This document shows positions 8,241 through 17,758 of a stretch of DNA of 64,000 nt, one piece after another. Source of the DNA: Halobacillus halophilus DSM 2266. GTDB taxonomy: Bacteria; Bacillota; Bacilli; Bacillales; Halobacillaceae. Below the pieces are notes generated by a model that saw nothing but the letters and a program-made list of their open reading frames with translations, was not told where the DNA came from and did not search any database. The stretch is from positions 1,674,001 through 1,738,000 of the forward strand of contig NC_017668.1 of NCBI RefSeq assembly GCF_000284515.1, read 5' to 3'. Positions within the stretch are counted from its first letter, which is position 1. Every line of letters starts with the position of its first letter. Position numbers and translations under genes: made by a program.

Positions 8241-9013
8241 GCAAAGTATTTATCGTTGGTGCAGGACCAGGAGATGTGGATTTAATTACCGTCAAAGGGT
8301 TAAAGGCCATTCAGCAGGCAGACGTGATCCTTTACGACCGTCTTGTCAATCAGGAGCTTTTAGATGAAGCAGGAGAGCGAACCGAACTTGTGTATTGTGG
8401 AAAAAGCCCGAACAACCACTCCCTCAGTCAATCGAGCATTAACGGTCTGTTATGCAAATTTGCGCTTCAAGGAAAAACCGTCACTCGTCTGAAAGGCGGC
8501 GACCCTTTCGTCTTCGGACGGGGTGGAGAAGAGGCGGAGGCCCTATCCAAACGAGGGATTCCATACGAAATTGTTCCGGGCATCACTTCTGGAATTGCTG
8601 CTCCAGCTTATGCAGGCATCCCGGTCACCCACCGTGATTTCAGTTCGTCTGTCGCTTTTATCTCAGGGGTCAGTAAACTTGGAATCGACGAAGAAGCCTA
8701 CTGGGAGAGCGTTGTGAAAAGCATGGATACCTTGTGCATATACATGGGCGTAAAGAAACTGCCTGACATTTGTGAAAGGCTGATCCGTCATGGACGTTCG
8801 GCTGATACACCGATTGCGCTCGTGCAATGGGGAACAACGGAACACCAACAGACGGTGACAGGAACGGTTTCCACAATCGTAGAAAAAGCAAAAGATATAG
8901 CCAATCCATCCATGATCGTCGTGGGGGAAGTGGTGAAGCTTCGGGATTCACTGCAGTGGTTTGAATCCCTTCCACAACAGGAAGAGAATCCATTTCATCA
9001 AGTAGTGGGCTAA
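8237..9013 (+). CDS. sumT: Uroporphyrinogen-III C-methyltransferase
   Basis: Makes precorrin-2 from uroporphyrinogen III with two SAM, the first step to the siroheme needed by CysI. The 258-residue product starts at ATG 8237, which overlaps the cysC stop (ATGA). Signatures are VGAGPGDVDLITVKG at the N-terminus, GDPFVFGRGGEE (about 85-96) and VPGITSG. It is a stand-alone methyltransferase, not the fused CysG form; the dehydrogenase and chelatase follow as separate genes. Confidence 0.95.
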   Translation: MSKVFIVGAGPGDVDLITVKGLKAIQQADVILYDRLVNQELLDEAGERTELVYCGKSPNNHSLSQSSINGLLCKFALQGKTVTRLKGGDPFVFGRGGEEAEALSKRGIPYEIVPGITSGIAAPAYAGIPVTHRDFSSSVAFISGVSKLGIDEEAYWESVVKSMDTLCIYMGVKKLPDICERLIRHGRSADTPIALVQWGTTEHQQTVTGTVSTIVEKAKDIANPSMIVVGEVVKLRDSLQWFESLPQQEENPFHQVVG

Positions 9014-9027
9014 AGAGGAGGAAAAAT

Positions 9028-9786
9028 ATGCAGGCCGTATTATACGTAAGTCATGGAAGTCGAGTCGAAGAAACAAGAAGCGAAGCAGTCGCCTGTATCG
9101 AGAAAGCGCAGGCCCATGTGAACGTTCCCTTATACAAAATCTGTTACCTGGAGATTGCTTCTCCTAATGTCGCGGATGGAGTAGAGGAACTGGTTCAAAA
9201 CGGGGCTTCTGAAATTGCTGTCGTTCCTGTGCTTCTTCTGTCAGCGGGTCATTACTATAAGGATCTTCCAGAAGAAATCAAGCATATGCAGGAGCGCTTT
9301 CCTTCCATCACCTTTACGTATGGGAAACCGCTCGGCGTACAGGACCGGCTGGTTGATGTCCTGGTTGACCGTATTGAATCCACCACAACATTACAAAATT
9401 CTCCATTGAATCTTCTTTTAGTGGGCAGAGGCAGCCGCAAGCCGGAAACGAAGCGTGATATTGAATCCATTGCAAACAAACTGAAAAGTAAAACCAATGC
9501 TTCAAACGTCGACGTCTGCTATTTGGCTGCATGTGGTCCCACGTTTCAAGAAGGGCTGGAGACTTCTCTAAGCCGAGCAGGGGAAGGGGCGATTGTCGTT
9601 CCCTATTTATGGTTTACGGGACTGTTGATCCGTTCTATGCAGGAGAGAATCGATGAGCTTAAGGCTGCAGGTCATTCGATCGAAATGACTCACTATTTAC
9701 AGGATCACCCTGGAATAGTAGAGGCGCTCGCAGACCGGGTGAAGGAAGCATTACAGAACAAGGAATCGTTTCCGGTCCTGTCCTAA
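9028..9786 (+). CDS. sirB: Sirohydrochlorin ferrochelatase
   Basis: Inserts Fe2+ into sirohydrochlorin to finish siroheme. The 252 residues form two CbiX-like halves. The first has the active-site histidines in YVSHGSR (about residue 9) and SAGHYYKD (about 77). The second half has a degenerate LVGRGSRKPE (about 131), as in long SirB proteins. ATG 9028 follows AGAGGAGG. The gene lies between sumT and sirC, so the siroheme pathway is complete in the operon. Confidence 0.92.
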   Translation: MQAVLYVSHGSRVEETRSEAVACIEKAQAHVNVPLYKICYLEIASPNVADGVEELVQNGASEIAVVPVLLLSAGHYYKDLPEEIKHMQERFPSITFTYGKPLGVQDRLVDVLVDRIESTTTLQNSPLNLLLVGRGSRKPETKRDIESIANKLKSKTNASNVDVCYLAACGPTFQEGLETSLSRAGEGAIVVPYLWFTGLLIRSMQERIDELKAAGHSIEMTHYLQDHPGIVEALADRVKEALQNKESFPVLS

Positions 9787-9803
9787 AGAAAGGAGTTGAG
9801 GGT

Positions 9804-10436
9804 ATGGCATTCGCACCGCTGATGGTCCAGCTGGAAAATCGCAGGGCCGTCATTATTGGAGGGGGAAAGGTGGCTTGTAAACGAGCCCGTACATTAATTG
9901 AAAGCGGGGCGCAGGTTACCGTTGTGAGCCCTCACTTAACTTCTGAACTGAGTGTCATGGCAGAGGACTCCGTAGTGGCATGGAAGAAAAAGCTCTTCCA
10001 GCCAAAGGATATTAAAGATGCTTACATAGTGGTGATTGCGACCAATAACGAACTGGTGAATGAACAGGTATGGCAGTCTTCCTCCAGGGTTCCGCTCGTA
10101 AATGTCACAGGCGAGGCGGAACGAGGCAACCTTCAGTTTCCGGGTCATATTAAACGCGGGAGACTGTCGATCGCAGTTTCGACGGGAGGAGCAAGTCCCA
10201 AGCTTGCCTCACGAATGAAAGAGGAACTCGAACAGAAGTACGATCATACTTATGAGGACTACGTTGACTTCTTATATACATGCCGCCTGTACATTAAACG
10301 ATCCCGTCTTTCGAGTGAAGAGAAACAGGAAACCCTTAAACAGCTCGTCGAGGAGGATTATAGGGAGGAAGCGAAGCAGCACATAATGCTGGAATGGCTT
10401 AAGCAAAAAACGGAAGGAGGGGATGACGATGAGTGA
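9804..10436 (+). CDS. sirC: Precorrin-2 dehydrogenase
   Basis: NAD-dependent oxidation of precorrin-2 to sirohydrochlorin. The 210-residue product has a Rossmann start (RRAVIIGGGKVACKRA, about 13-28), the TGEAERGNLQFPG block (about 96-108) and the VSTGGASPKLA block (about 121-131) of Met8/SirC proteins. The start is ATG 9804 with AGAAAGGAG upstream. The C-terminus overlaps the start of the next gene by 8 nt. Confidence 0.92.
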   Translation: MAFAPLMVQLENRRAVIIGGGKVACKRARTLIESGAQVTVVSPHLTSELSVMAEDSVVAWKKKLFQPKDIKDAYIVVIATNNELVNEQVWQSSSRVPLVNVTGEAERGNLQFPGHIKRGRLSIAVSTGGASPKLASRMKEELEQKYDHTYEDYVDFLYTCRLYIKRSRLSSEEKQETLKQLVEEDYREEAKQHIMLEWLKQKTEGGDDDE

Positions 10437-11235
10437 ACTGCAAGGAAAGCGGGTGGCCGTAGCAGCTGATCGAAGAGCGGAAGAAATCGGAACACTGATC
10501 CGGAATTTTGGCGGAGAACCAGTGGTGTATTCTATTCAGGGAAAAATGAACCTGGATGAATCCACAAGCGCTGGAAACGTCCGCGATTTGATCGCCGGTT
10601 CATTTGATTGGGTGATCTTAACGACAGGAATCGGAGCCAGAACGCTTGCCGACTCGGCTCATAAGAATGAGTTGCACGAGGATTTTATAGAAAAATTAAG
10701 AACCAGCCGACTGGCCATACGTGGGAAGAAGACGACGGACTGGATGAAAGAACATCAACTTAAGCCCGAACTACTGGCTGCTGATGGGACGATGGCTGAA
10801 CTGATGAAGGAATTGAGAGCGGCGCCGGAACGAGGAAGCGTATTTCTTCAAGCCTATAACCTTGACGATGCGAAGTGGAAATCGACCCTGGAAGAGATGG
10901 GGCATGAGGTTTATCTCTCTCAGCCTTACTCCTTTGAAAAACCGAAAACAGCCCATCTTCAGGAATTAAAAATGGAGATTTTTGACCAATCTGTCGAAGC
11001 GGTTGTATTTACAAGTAAAACGCAAGTAAAAAATTTATTTGAGGATACCGAAGATCAGGAAACCTTAATTCACAAGTTTAATGACCAGGTACTGGCGGTT
11101 GCGGTTGGAAAAGTAACAGCAAAAGAGCTGGAAGATCAGGGAATTACTGAAGTTCTCCAGCCGGAAAATCAGAAAATGGGTGCCATGGTAGTTAAACTGA
11201 ATCAATACTTTAAACAGCTGACCCAAAGTTATTAA
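10429..11235 (+). CDS. hemD: Uroporphyrinogen-III synthase family protein
   Basis: A 268-residue HemD-like protein with the two-lobed layout of the family: KRVAVAADRRAEEIGTLI near the N-terminus, then VILTTGIGAR (about 62-71), SVFLQAYNLDD, VVFTSKTQVKNLF (about 188-200) and VAVGKVTAKELEDQGI. It should cyclise hydroxymethylbilane to uroporphyrinogen III, the SumT substrate. The start is ATG 10429: AAGGAGG at 10414-10420 is 8 nt away, but only 2 nt from the alternative ATG 10423. Its place inside a siroheme operon suggests a dedicated or paralogous copy; whether a second hemD sits in a hem operon cannot be seen here. Confidence 0.82.
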   Translation: MSELQGKRVAVAADRRAEEIGTLIRNFGGEPVVYSIQGKMNLDESTSAGNVRDLIAGSFDWVILTTGIGARTLADSAHKNELHEDFIEKLRTSRLAIRGKKTTDWMKEHQLKPELLAADGTMAELMKELRAAPERGSVFLQAYNLDDAKWKSTLEEMGHEVYLSQPYSFEKPKTAHLQELKMEIFDQSVEAVVFTSKTQVKNLFEDTEDQETLIHKFNDQVLAVAVGKVTAKELEDQGITEVLQPENQKMGAMVVKLNQYFKQLTQSY

Positions 11236-11260
11236 TCGATTTTTACAGGAGGTGGTTTTT

Positions 11261-13084
11261 TTGCCATTAGAGGTTATGAACAGCCCATTTAATCAGGATC
11301 AAGCCGATCTGTTAAACCGTTTACTGCCGACGTTAAATGAAAAGCAGAAGATATGGCTGAGCGGTTATTTATCCAGTGCAGCAACAGAAGCTGATACGGC
11401 CGTCCAAGTCCCGGAAACGGGCGGGCAGACACAAGAAACAACAGTGGAAGCGACAAGAGAGATTACCATTTTATTCGGATCTCATACTGGCAATTGCCAG
11501 GCCTTAGCGGATGAATACGCAGGCAAATTAAAAGAGCAGGACTATCAAGTCACGGTTTCATCTATGGATGATTTTAAACCGAAAGCCCTAAAAAAAGTGG
11601 AAGACCTGCTCGTGCTTACGAGTACTCATGGAGATGGGGATCCGCCGGATAATGCTCTTTCTTTCTACGATTTTCTATTCAGCAAACGTGCCCCGAAACT
11701 TGACGGTGTGCGATTCTCTGTTCTCTCCTTAGGGGACAGTTCATACGAATTCTTCTGTCAGACAGGCAAAGATATTGATCAGAAGCTTGAGGAGCTCGGA
11801 GCAGAGCGCATTTATCCTAGAGTCGACTGTGACCTTGATTTTGAAGAGCCAGCGGGTGAATGGTTCGATGGTGTACTCGCTCTATTAAATGAGCAGAAGG
11901 CAGGCAGTGGCAGTCAAGCACCATCTGCCACTAGCCAGTCCGTCCAGGCAGACGACACACCAGTTTATTCCCGCGCCCATCCATTCCACGCTGAGATTCT
12001 GGAAAACATTAATTTGAATGGACGTAGGTCCAATAAAGAAACACGCCATCTGGAACTGGATCTGGAGGGATCGAATCTATCTTATGAACCCGGAGACAGC
12101 CTGGCGATCTTCCCGGAAAATGATGAATCGCTCGTCGATCAACTGATTAAAGAGATGGGATGGAATCCAGAGGAATCCGTTCCGATTAATAAAGACGGAG
12201 AAATTCGTTCCGTCAGAGAGGCGCTTTTGTCAACCTACGAAACGACTTGTCTAACGAAGCCATTGCTTGAAAAAGCGCAGACGCTGACGGATAACGAACA
12301 GCTGACGGAGCTGCTTGAGGATTCTGAGCAGTGGAAAGCCTATATTTACGGGCGGGATCTGCTTGATTTCGTGCAGGATTTCGGTCCTTGGAAAGGGACT
12401 GTGCATGACTTCATCGGCATCCTTAGAAAAATTCCTGTCCGTCTATATTCCATTGCGAGCAGCCAGGCTGCCAATCCAGATGAGGTTCATCTGACCATTG
12501 GTGCTCTGCGATATGAGGCCCACGGTCGGCAGCGTTTAGGTGTCTGCTCGATTCAGTGTGCTGAGCGCGCGAGTCATGGAGACCAGCTATCTGTTTTTGT
12601 TCAAAAAAATCCGAATTTCAAATTGCCGGAAAATCCTGAGGCGCCGGTGCTTATGATTGGAGCCGGCACAGGTGTTGCCCCGTACCGTTCATTCCTTGAA
12701 GAACGGGAGGAAACGGAAGCACCCGGCAAGAATTGGCTGTTCTTTGGTGAACAGCATTTCGTCAGCGATTTTCTATACCAGGTGGAGTGGCAGCGCTGGT
12801 TAAATGAAGGCGTACTAACGAACATGGATGTCGCTTTTTCACGTGATAACGAAGAGAAAGTTTATGTGCAGCACCGCCTGCTTGAGAAAAGCGCTGAAGT
12901 CTATCAATGGCTCCAGGACGGGACGTATGTGTATGTCTGCGGTGATGAAAAGTATATGGCAAAGGATGTTCATGAAGCTTTAATCACGATTGCTGAAAAA
13001 GAAGGAAATATGTCCCGTGAAGATGCGGAATCGTATATCGATAATTTAAGAAAAGAAAAACGTTACCAGCGCGATGTTTATTAA
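11261..13084 (+). CDS. cysJ: NADPH sulfite reductase flavoprotein (alpha subunit)
   Basis: Carries electrons from NADPH through FAD and FMN to CysI. The 607-residue protein has a flavodoxin domain (LFGSHTGNCQALADEYA near 70; STHGDGDPPDNALSF), an FAD domain (RLYSIASS, GVCSIQCAER) and an NADPH domain (MIGAGTGVAPYRSFLEER), ending in KRYQRDVY like B. subtilis CysJ. The start is TTG 11261, 8 nt after AGGAGG (11247-11252); the following PLEVMNSPFNQDQADLL lines up with the family N-terminus. A GTG at 11252 falls inside the ribosome site. Confidence 0.95.
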   Translation: MPLEVMNSPFNQDQADLLNRLLPTLNEKQKIWLSGYLSSAATEADTAVQVPETGGQTQETTVEATREITILFGSHTGNCQALADEYAGKLKEQDYQVTVSSMDDFKPKALKKVEDLLVLTSTHGDGDPPDNALSFYDFLFSKRAPKLDGVRFSVLSLGDSSYEFFCQTGKDIDQKLEELGAERIYPRVDCDLDFEEPAGEWFDGVLALLNEQKAGSGSQAPSATSQSVQADDTPVYSRAHPFHAEILENINLNGRRSNKETRHLELDLEGSNLSYEPGDSLAIFPENDESLVDQLIKEMGWNPEESVPINKDGEIRSVREALLSTYETTCLTKPLLEKAQTLTDNEQLTELLEDSEQWKAYIYGRDLLDFVQDFGPWKGTVHDFIGILRKIPVRLYSIASSQAANPDEVHLTIGALRYEAHGRQRLGVCSIQCAERASHGDQLSVFVQKNPNFKLPENPEAPVLMIGAGTGVAPYRSFLEEREETEAPGKNWLFFGEQHFVSDFLYQVEWQRWLNEGVLTNMDVAFSRDNEEKVYVQHRLLEKSAEVYQWLQDGTYVYVCGDEKYMAKDVHEALITIAEKEGNMSREDAESYIDNLRKEKRYQRDVY

Positions 13085-13108
13085 AGGGGAAGAGAAAGGA
13101 GCGATTGG

Positions 13109-14824
13109 ATGAGTAAAGAAAGAGACAGCCAGCAGCATGGTCCTCCTAGTGAAATGGAAGGGATTAAGAAAGAAAGCCGGTATTTGCGGGGATCGCTTGT
13201 GGAGAGTCTGCAAAATCCGATTACGGGTAGTGTGCCAGATTCAGATACAAAACTTATGAAGTTCCACGGCAGTTATATGCAGGACGACCGGGATCTGAGG
13301 CAGGAGCGTAAGCAGCAGAAGCTTGAGCCTGCTTATCAATTTATGACGCGGGTTCGCTTACCGGGTGGAGTGGCGACTCCGGATCAGTGGCTGGTGATGG
13401 ATGAGATTGCCAATACGTATGGCAATCATACGCTGAAGCTGACGACCCGGCAGACGTTTCAAACGCACGGCGTATTGAAATGGAATATGAAAAAGCAGAT
13501 TCAAATGATCAACGATTCTCTGATGGATACGATTGCTGCCTGTGGGGACGTGAACCGGAATGTGATGTGCAATGCCAATCCGTATCAGTCGGATATTCAT
13601 GGTGAGATTTTTGAATGGTCAAAAAAGGTAAGTGAGCACTTGCTGCCGCGCACGCAGGCTTATCATGAAATTTGGCTTGATGGCGAAAAAGTGGAAGACA
13701 GCAAGGATGAATACGAAGTCGAACCGATTTACGGCTCGCTTTATCTGCCGCGGAAGTTCAAGATCGGAATCGCGGTGCCGCCTTCCAATGACATTGATGT
13801 CTATTCCCAGGATCTTGGTTTTATTGCTATCGTGGAGAACAACGAACTGAAAGGCTTTAACGTGGCCGTCGGCGGTGGTATGGGCATGACTCATGGCGAC
13901 ACGAATACGTATCCGCAAGTGTCACGTGTGATCGGATTCTGCGAGCCTGAAAAAATCGTTGATGTGGCAGAGAAAATATTAACGATACAGCGTGACTACG
14001 GAAATCGGTCGGAAAGAAAAAATGCCCGGTTCAAATACACGGTGGATCGCCATGGACTTGACTGGGTGCGGCAGGAACTTCATGACCGCCTCGGCTGGGA
14101 GCTGGAAGAAGAGCGTTCTTATATGTTCGACCATAATGGCGACCGCTATGGCTGGGTCGAAGGCGACGGTCTGTGGCATCTGACCCTGTTTATCCAAAAC
14201 GGCAGGATCAAGGACTCCGAGGACAACCAGGTTATGACGGGCCTTCGCGAAATTGCGAAAGTTCATGACGGCGAATTCCGCCTGACACCAAACCAGAACG
14301 TGATCATTGCCCGGGTCGAAGAAGAGAAGAAGCAGGAAATTGATGAGCTAGTGGAACAGTACGGCTTGACCGACGGGCGTTACAACTCCGCCCTGCGCAG
14401 AAATTCCATGGCTTGTGTCGCTTTTCCAACGTGTGGCCTTGCGATGGCGGAATCAGAACGCTATCTGCCATCCTTAATTGATAAAATGGATGATGTGATT
14501 GACGAAGCGGGTCTTCAGGATGAAGAAATCGTCATCCGGATGAGCGGCTGCCCTAACGGTTGTTCACGACCGGCGCTCAGTGAGATCGGTTTTATTGGAA
14601 AAGGACCTGGCAAATATAATATGTATTTAGGCGGAGGTTTCACAGGAAATCGCCTGAATAAACTGTACAAGGAAAACATTGGCGAAGAAGAGATTTTAGG
14701 CACGATCAAGCCGATGCTGTTCGAATACGCGAAAGAGCGGCAGGAGAATGAGCATTTCGGAGATTATGTCATTCGCGCCGGTTACATTGAGGAAGTGCAG
14801 TCTGGTCTCGATTTTCATTCTTAA
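13109..14824 (+). CDS. cysI: NADPH sulfite reductase hemoprotein (beta subunit)
   Basis: Six-electron reduction of sulfite to sulfide at a siroheme-4Fe4S centre. The 571 residues include the siroheme-binding block [11 protein letters not shown] (about 112), [10 protein letters not shown] (about 150) and the cluster ligands in [10 protein letters not shown] (about 433-442) and [10 protein letters not shown] (about 477-486). ATG 13109 follows GAAAGGAGCG. It is the last gene of the operon and is followed by a strong terminator. CysJI and the siroheme genes in one transcript would make cofactor and apoenzyme together. Confidence 0.96.
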   Translation: MSKERDSQQHGPPSEMEGIKKESRYLRGSLVESLQNPITGSVPDSDTKLMKFHGSYMQDDRDLRQERKQQKLEPAYQFMTRVRLPGGVATPDQWLVMDEIANTYGNHTLKLTTRQTFQTHGVLKWNMKKQIQMINDSLMDTIAACGDVNRNVMCNANPYQSDIHGEIFEWSKKVSEHLLPRTQAYHEIWLDGEKVEDSKDEYEVEPIYGSLYLPRKFKIGIAVPPSNDIDVYSQDLGFIAIVENNELKGFNVAVGGGMGMTHGDTNTYPQVSRVIGFCEPEKIVDVAEKILTIQRDYGNRSERKNARFKYTVDRHGLDWVRQELHDRLGWELEEERSYMFDHNGDRYGWVEGDGLWHLTLFIQNGRIKDSEDNQVMTGLREIAKVHDGEFRLTPNQNVIIARVEEEKKQEIDELVEQYGLTDGRYNSALRRNSMACVAFPTCGLAMAESERYLPSLIDKMDDVIDEAGLQDEEIVIRMSGCPNGCSRPALSEIGFIGKGPGKYNMYLGGGFTGNRLNKLYKENIGEEEILGTIKPMLFEYAKERQENEHFGDYVIRAGYIEEVQSGLDFHS

Positions 14825-14845
14825 TATATAATGTAACGTGCATAG

Positions 14846-14887
14846 CAATCAAGCTGGTTCCTAAGTGAGCCAGCTTGATTGTTTTTT
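14846..14887 (+). terminator. Terminator of the sulfate-assimilation operon
   Basis: CAATCAAGCTGG and CCAGCTTGATTG form a 12-bp stem followed by TTTTTT, starting 21 nt after the cysI stop. Confidence 0.92.
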
Positions 14888-14902
14888 ATCGGAAAAATGA
14901 AA

Positions 14903-15049
14903 TTAGACCGTGAACACGTGAGTGATTTTCGCTTTAGGGTTTTTAGCTAAATAGGTTTTTTTAGCGGTTTCCCGATGAGGCGCGTAGATGGTTGCTTTTT
15001 TAATAACGCCGCCGGTTACCTGGTGATAAATTACGTATTTTCCGTTCAT
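14903..15049 (-). CDS. Small uncharacterised basic protein (48 aa)
   Basis: An intact 48-residue frame: MNGKYVIYHQVTGGV, then IKKATIYAPHRETAKK, ending KITHVFTV. It is basic and lacks membrane segments; the VIYHQVTGG and THVFTV parts look like two beta strands around a helix (RETAKKTYLAK). ATG 15049 has GGGATGGAG 4 nt upstream; an in-frame ATG at 15064 has no ribosome site. It stands alone between the cysI terminator and repeat element E2. I do not recognise a family. Its amino-acid composition and clean ends argue for a real gene, but a chance frame is not excluded. Confidence 0.5.
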   Translation of the reverse strand: MNGKYVIYHQVTGGVIKKATIYAPHRETAKKTYLAKNPKAKITHVFTV

Positions 15050-15141
15050 ATGACTCCATCCCATCTTAGAGAATTTTTATTCGTATCTAGTATGGGTAGA
15101 TCGGCCTGATATTATAACTATATTTTGTTATATGTTGATCT

Positions 15142-15700
15142 TACAGTAAAGCTCCCTTTTCTGTAAGACTCAGTTTCGAGATAACTCGGGTCCGTTGCCA
15201 AGAAAGGATGAGGGCGGCTACAGAAACAACTCGCTTTCCTGCGGGGGAACTGGCAAGCCTCCTCAGTCGTTAACACTCCTTGTGGGGTCTCGCCTAGCTC
15301 CTTCTCCCGCGGGAGTCTCGTAGTTTCCTCCGCCACCCCGGCCATTTCATGTGAACGGACCCCTGCTAATAGGAAAAACGGGAAACCTGAAATCGTCCTA
15401 AATGCTTCTATAGCGGCGTTTATCCCCCTGGACAGACTCGGAATTAACGTTGATCACAGGTTATTTTTCCTCATATGGAGGTATATACGTAGAGGATTTT
15501 GAGCGCTTAATAATCGCAAAGGGGCGGAAGGGAACGGTGAAGACTCCTGCGGGATGCACATGATCGGTGAGATCCCGGAAGGCGAAGCCTGAGGAAGCTC
15601 ACCACATGCCCGCGGAAAGCGAGCCGTTCCCTGGAGACCCTTTCTCTACAAAATATCTCGAAACTGAGTCTTACAGATAACGGCCCTATTGTGTAATAAG
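15142..15700. repeat. Compound inverted-repeat element copy E2 (Q-A-B-P arrangement)
   Basis: The ends are AAGACTCAGTTTCGAGATA at 15165-15183 and its complement at 15654-15672. Outer arm Q (AGTAAAGCTCCC) is on the left, arm P (CGGCCCTATTGTGTAATAAG) on the right. Module A at about 15188-15360 folds from GGGGGAACTGG to the facing CTTCTCCCGCGGGAG. Module B at about 15520-15645 carries GGGAACGG ... CCGTTCCC. The linker between them (about 15361-15520) is variable. Frames inside it are by-products of the repeat. Confidence 0.88.
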
Positions 15701-15840
15701 TCTTCGATAAAGTCATCCATAACTTTTACAATGGCTATAGGTATGTAAGGAGTTGAATTGGCTGATGAAGCCCGGGATAGGTGTTTGAACGGTTCCTTCG
15801 ATGGGAACATATCTGTGAATTTGAAAAGGAGTGGAATAAA

Positions 15841-16644
15841 ATGGGTAAATTTATACAAGTAGAACAGGATGTTAATGTATTTGTAGAAGATATTGGCGAA
15901 GGACAGCCGATTGTTTTTATCCACGGCTGGCCATTGAACCACAAAATGTTTGAATACCAGATGAATATGCTGCCACAACAAGGCTACCGCTTCATCGGCA
16001 TAGATTTGAGAGGGTATGGCCAGTCTGATAAACCAGCCTTTGGCTATGACTATGATACATTCGCTCATGATATCAAAGTGGTGGTTGAGGAATTGAAACT
16101 TGAGAACTTTTTCCTGCTAGGATTCTCCATGGGCGGTCCGATCAGTATCCGCTACGCAACGAAGTATGCGAATAACGAATTAGCTCAATTAATTCTGGCT
16201 GGCGCAGCTGCCCCAAGCTTCACCCAGCGTGACGGTTATCCATATGGAATGAATAAAGAAGAGGTTTCCGGCCTTATTGAGGCGATTCTCTATGATCGTC
16301 CTGCTGCCTTAACTGAATTCGGCAGTAATTTCTATTATTCCCAAATCTCAGAACCGCTTAAAGAATGGTTCCTTGGCCTGGCTCTTGAAGCTTCTTCCTA
16401 TGGTACCATTGCAAGTGCTGAATCGCTTCGTGATGAAGATCTTCGCGATGAACTAAGCTCTATTAACGTTCCTACGCTGCTGCTGCACGGAACCAATGAC
16501 GAAATCTGTGACTATCAATTTTCTAAACAATTAGAGAAAGGGATCGATCAAGCGACGCTTGTTTCCTTTGAAAACAGTGGTCATGGTTTGATTTACGACC
16601 AGAAAGAGAAGTTTAATGAAGAACTGCTTAAGTTAATTAAATAA
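15841..16644 (+). CDS. Alpha/beta hydrolase (arylesterase/haloperoxidase-like)
   Basis: A 267-residue soluble hydrolase. It has the oxyanion HGWPLNHKM (about 29-37), the nucleophile elbow GFSMGG (Ser about 96), an acidic residue in LLHGTNDEICDY (about 219-230) and the catalytic His in NSGHGLIYDQ (about 246). This layout fits the non-haem peroxidase/arylesterase subgroup; the substrate is unknown. The start is ATG 15841, 9 nt after AAAGGAG; the in-frame extension to 15781 runs into repeat-flanking DNA without a ribosome site. Monocistronic, with its own terminator. Confidence 0.85.
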   Translation: MGKFIQVEQDVNVFVEDIGEGQPIVFIHGWPLNHKMFEYQMNMLPQQGYRFIGIDLRGYGQSDKPAFGYDYDTFAHDIKVVVEELKLENFFLLGFSMGGPISIRYATKYANNELAQLILAGAAAPSFTQRDGYPYGMNKEEVSGLIEAILYDRPAALTEFGSNFYYSQISEPLKEWFLGLALEASSYGTIASAESLRDEDLRDELSSINVPTLLLHGTNDEICDYQFSKQLEKGIDQATLVSFENSGHGLIYDQKEKFNEELLKLIK

Positions 16645-16650
16645 GAAATA

Positions 16651-16686
16651 AAAAGGGCGATTTCTTATGCAGGAATCGTCCTTTTT
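16651..16686 (+). terminator. Terminator after the hydrolase gene
   Basis: AAAGGGCGATTTC and GGAATCGTCCTTTTT form an imperfect stem ending in a T run. Confidence 0.8.
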
Positions 16687-16764
16687 AATAAATCCATATT
16701 CTGTCTTTCCAAAGTCATAGTTGATATACTCAATTTAACAATCGTAAGAAGGGGATGAAGTTAC

Positions 16765-17646
16765 ATGTCAAAACCAGTGATTGGCTTTATTGGAACAGGC
16801 GTGATGGGGAAAAGTATGGTCCGCAATTTAATGAAGGCAGGTTTCCCTGTACAGATGTTTACACGGACGAAAGAGAAAGCTGAAGAATTGTTAAACGAAG
16901 GAGCAGAGTGGCAGGAAAATCCAGCGGAGCTTGCGAAAGAAGCAGATATCATGATTACGATGGTGGGCTATCCAAGTGATGTGAAAGAAGTGTACTTTGG
17001 TAACGATGGAATTATACATAATGCAAAAGAAGGCTCGTACTTAGTCGACATGACGACCTCTTCTCCACAGCTGGCCGAAGAGATATACGAAAAAGCAAAA
17101 GAGCGTGGTCTTCACGCGTATGACGCTCCGGTTTCTGGGGGAGACACGGGGGCCAAACAGGGAAAACTAACGATTATGGCGGGTGGAGAAGCTGAACATT
17201 TTGAAAAATTACTTCCTGTCTTTCAAGTGATGGGAGAGAATGTGGTGCTTCAAGGCCCTGCAGGAGCCGGACAGCATACGAAAATGTGCAACCAAATTGC
17301 CATTGCTTCCAATATGATGGGCGTGGTCGAAGCCATTACGTATGCTGAAACAGCCGGATTAGACCCGAAAACGGTGCTGCAGTCGATTGAGTTCGGAGCA
17401 GCGGGGAGCTGGTCGCTGTCCAACCTGGGACCGCGAATGATTGACGATAATTTTGACCCCGGCTTTTACGTGAAACATTTTATTAAAGATATGGAAATTG
17501 CCATTCAGTCAGCGGATCAGATGGAACTGCCGGTTCCCGGCCTTAAGCTTGCGAAGTCGCTTTATGACGAACTGAGTAAAGTAGGCGGCAGCAATGATGG
17601 AACACAGGCGCTCTACAAATACTATAAAATGAAGGCCGAACAATAA
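16765..17646 (+). CDS. NAD(P)-dependent beta-hydroxyacid dehydrogenase family protein
   Basis: A 293-residue member of the 3-hydroxyisobutyrate / 6-phosphogluconate / tartronate semialdehyde reductase family. The Rossmann motif is GFIGTGVMGKSM (about 7-18). Substrate motif DAPVSGGDTGAKQG (about 120-133) and the catalytic Lys in GQHTKMCNQI (about 175) follow. The C-terminal helical domain includes KDMEIAIQ. The start is ATG 16765 after GAAGGGG. It resembles B. subtilis YfjR/YkwC-type proteins; the substrate is not determinable. Confidence 0.87.
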   Translation: MSKPVIGFIGTGVMGKSMVRNLMKAGFPVQMFTRTKEKAEELLNEGAEWQENPAELAKEADIMITMVGYPSDVKEVYFGNDGIIHNAKEGSYLVDMTTSSPQLAEEIYEKAKERGLHAYDAPVSGGDTGAKQGKLTIMAGGEAEHFEKLLPVFQVMGENVVLQGPAGAGQHTKMCNQIAIASNMMGVVEAITYAETAGLDPKTVLQSIEFGAAGSWSLSNLGPRMIDDNFDPGFYVKHFIKDMEIAIQSADQMELPVPGLKLAKSLYDELSKVGGSNDGTQALYKYYKMKAEQ

Positions 17647-17652
17647 TGGGGT

Positions 17653-17686
17653 AAGGAGTCTCTGACGATAACAGAGGCTCCTTTTT
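17653..17686 (+). terminator. Terminator after the dehydrogenase gene
   Basis: GGAGTCTCTG and CAGAGGCTCC pair around ACGATAA, followed by TTTTTG. Confidence 0.85.
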
Positions 17687-17758
17687 GTGCTTGAAAAGTT
17701 TTTTAGCTGGTTTATTGTGGAATTCGGAGGATATTGGTCAAAAAAGAGAGGGGATTGT

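Noticed and set aside
15118..15716. Several 60-75 codon frames in element E2
   Set aside because: They follow the conserved repeat modules and recur in the other copies with changed frames, so they are repeat by-products.
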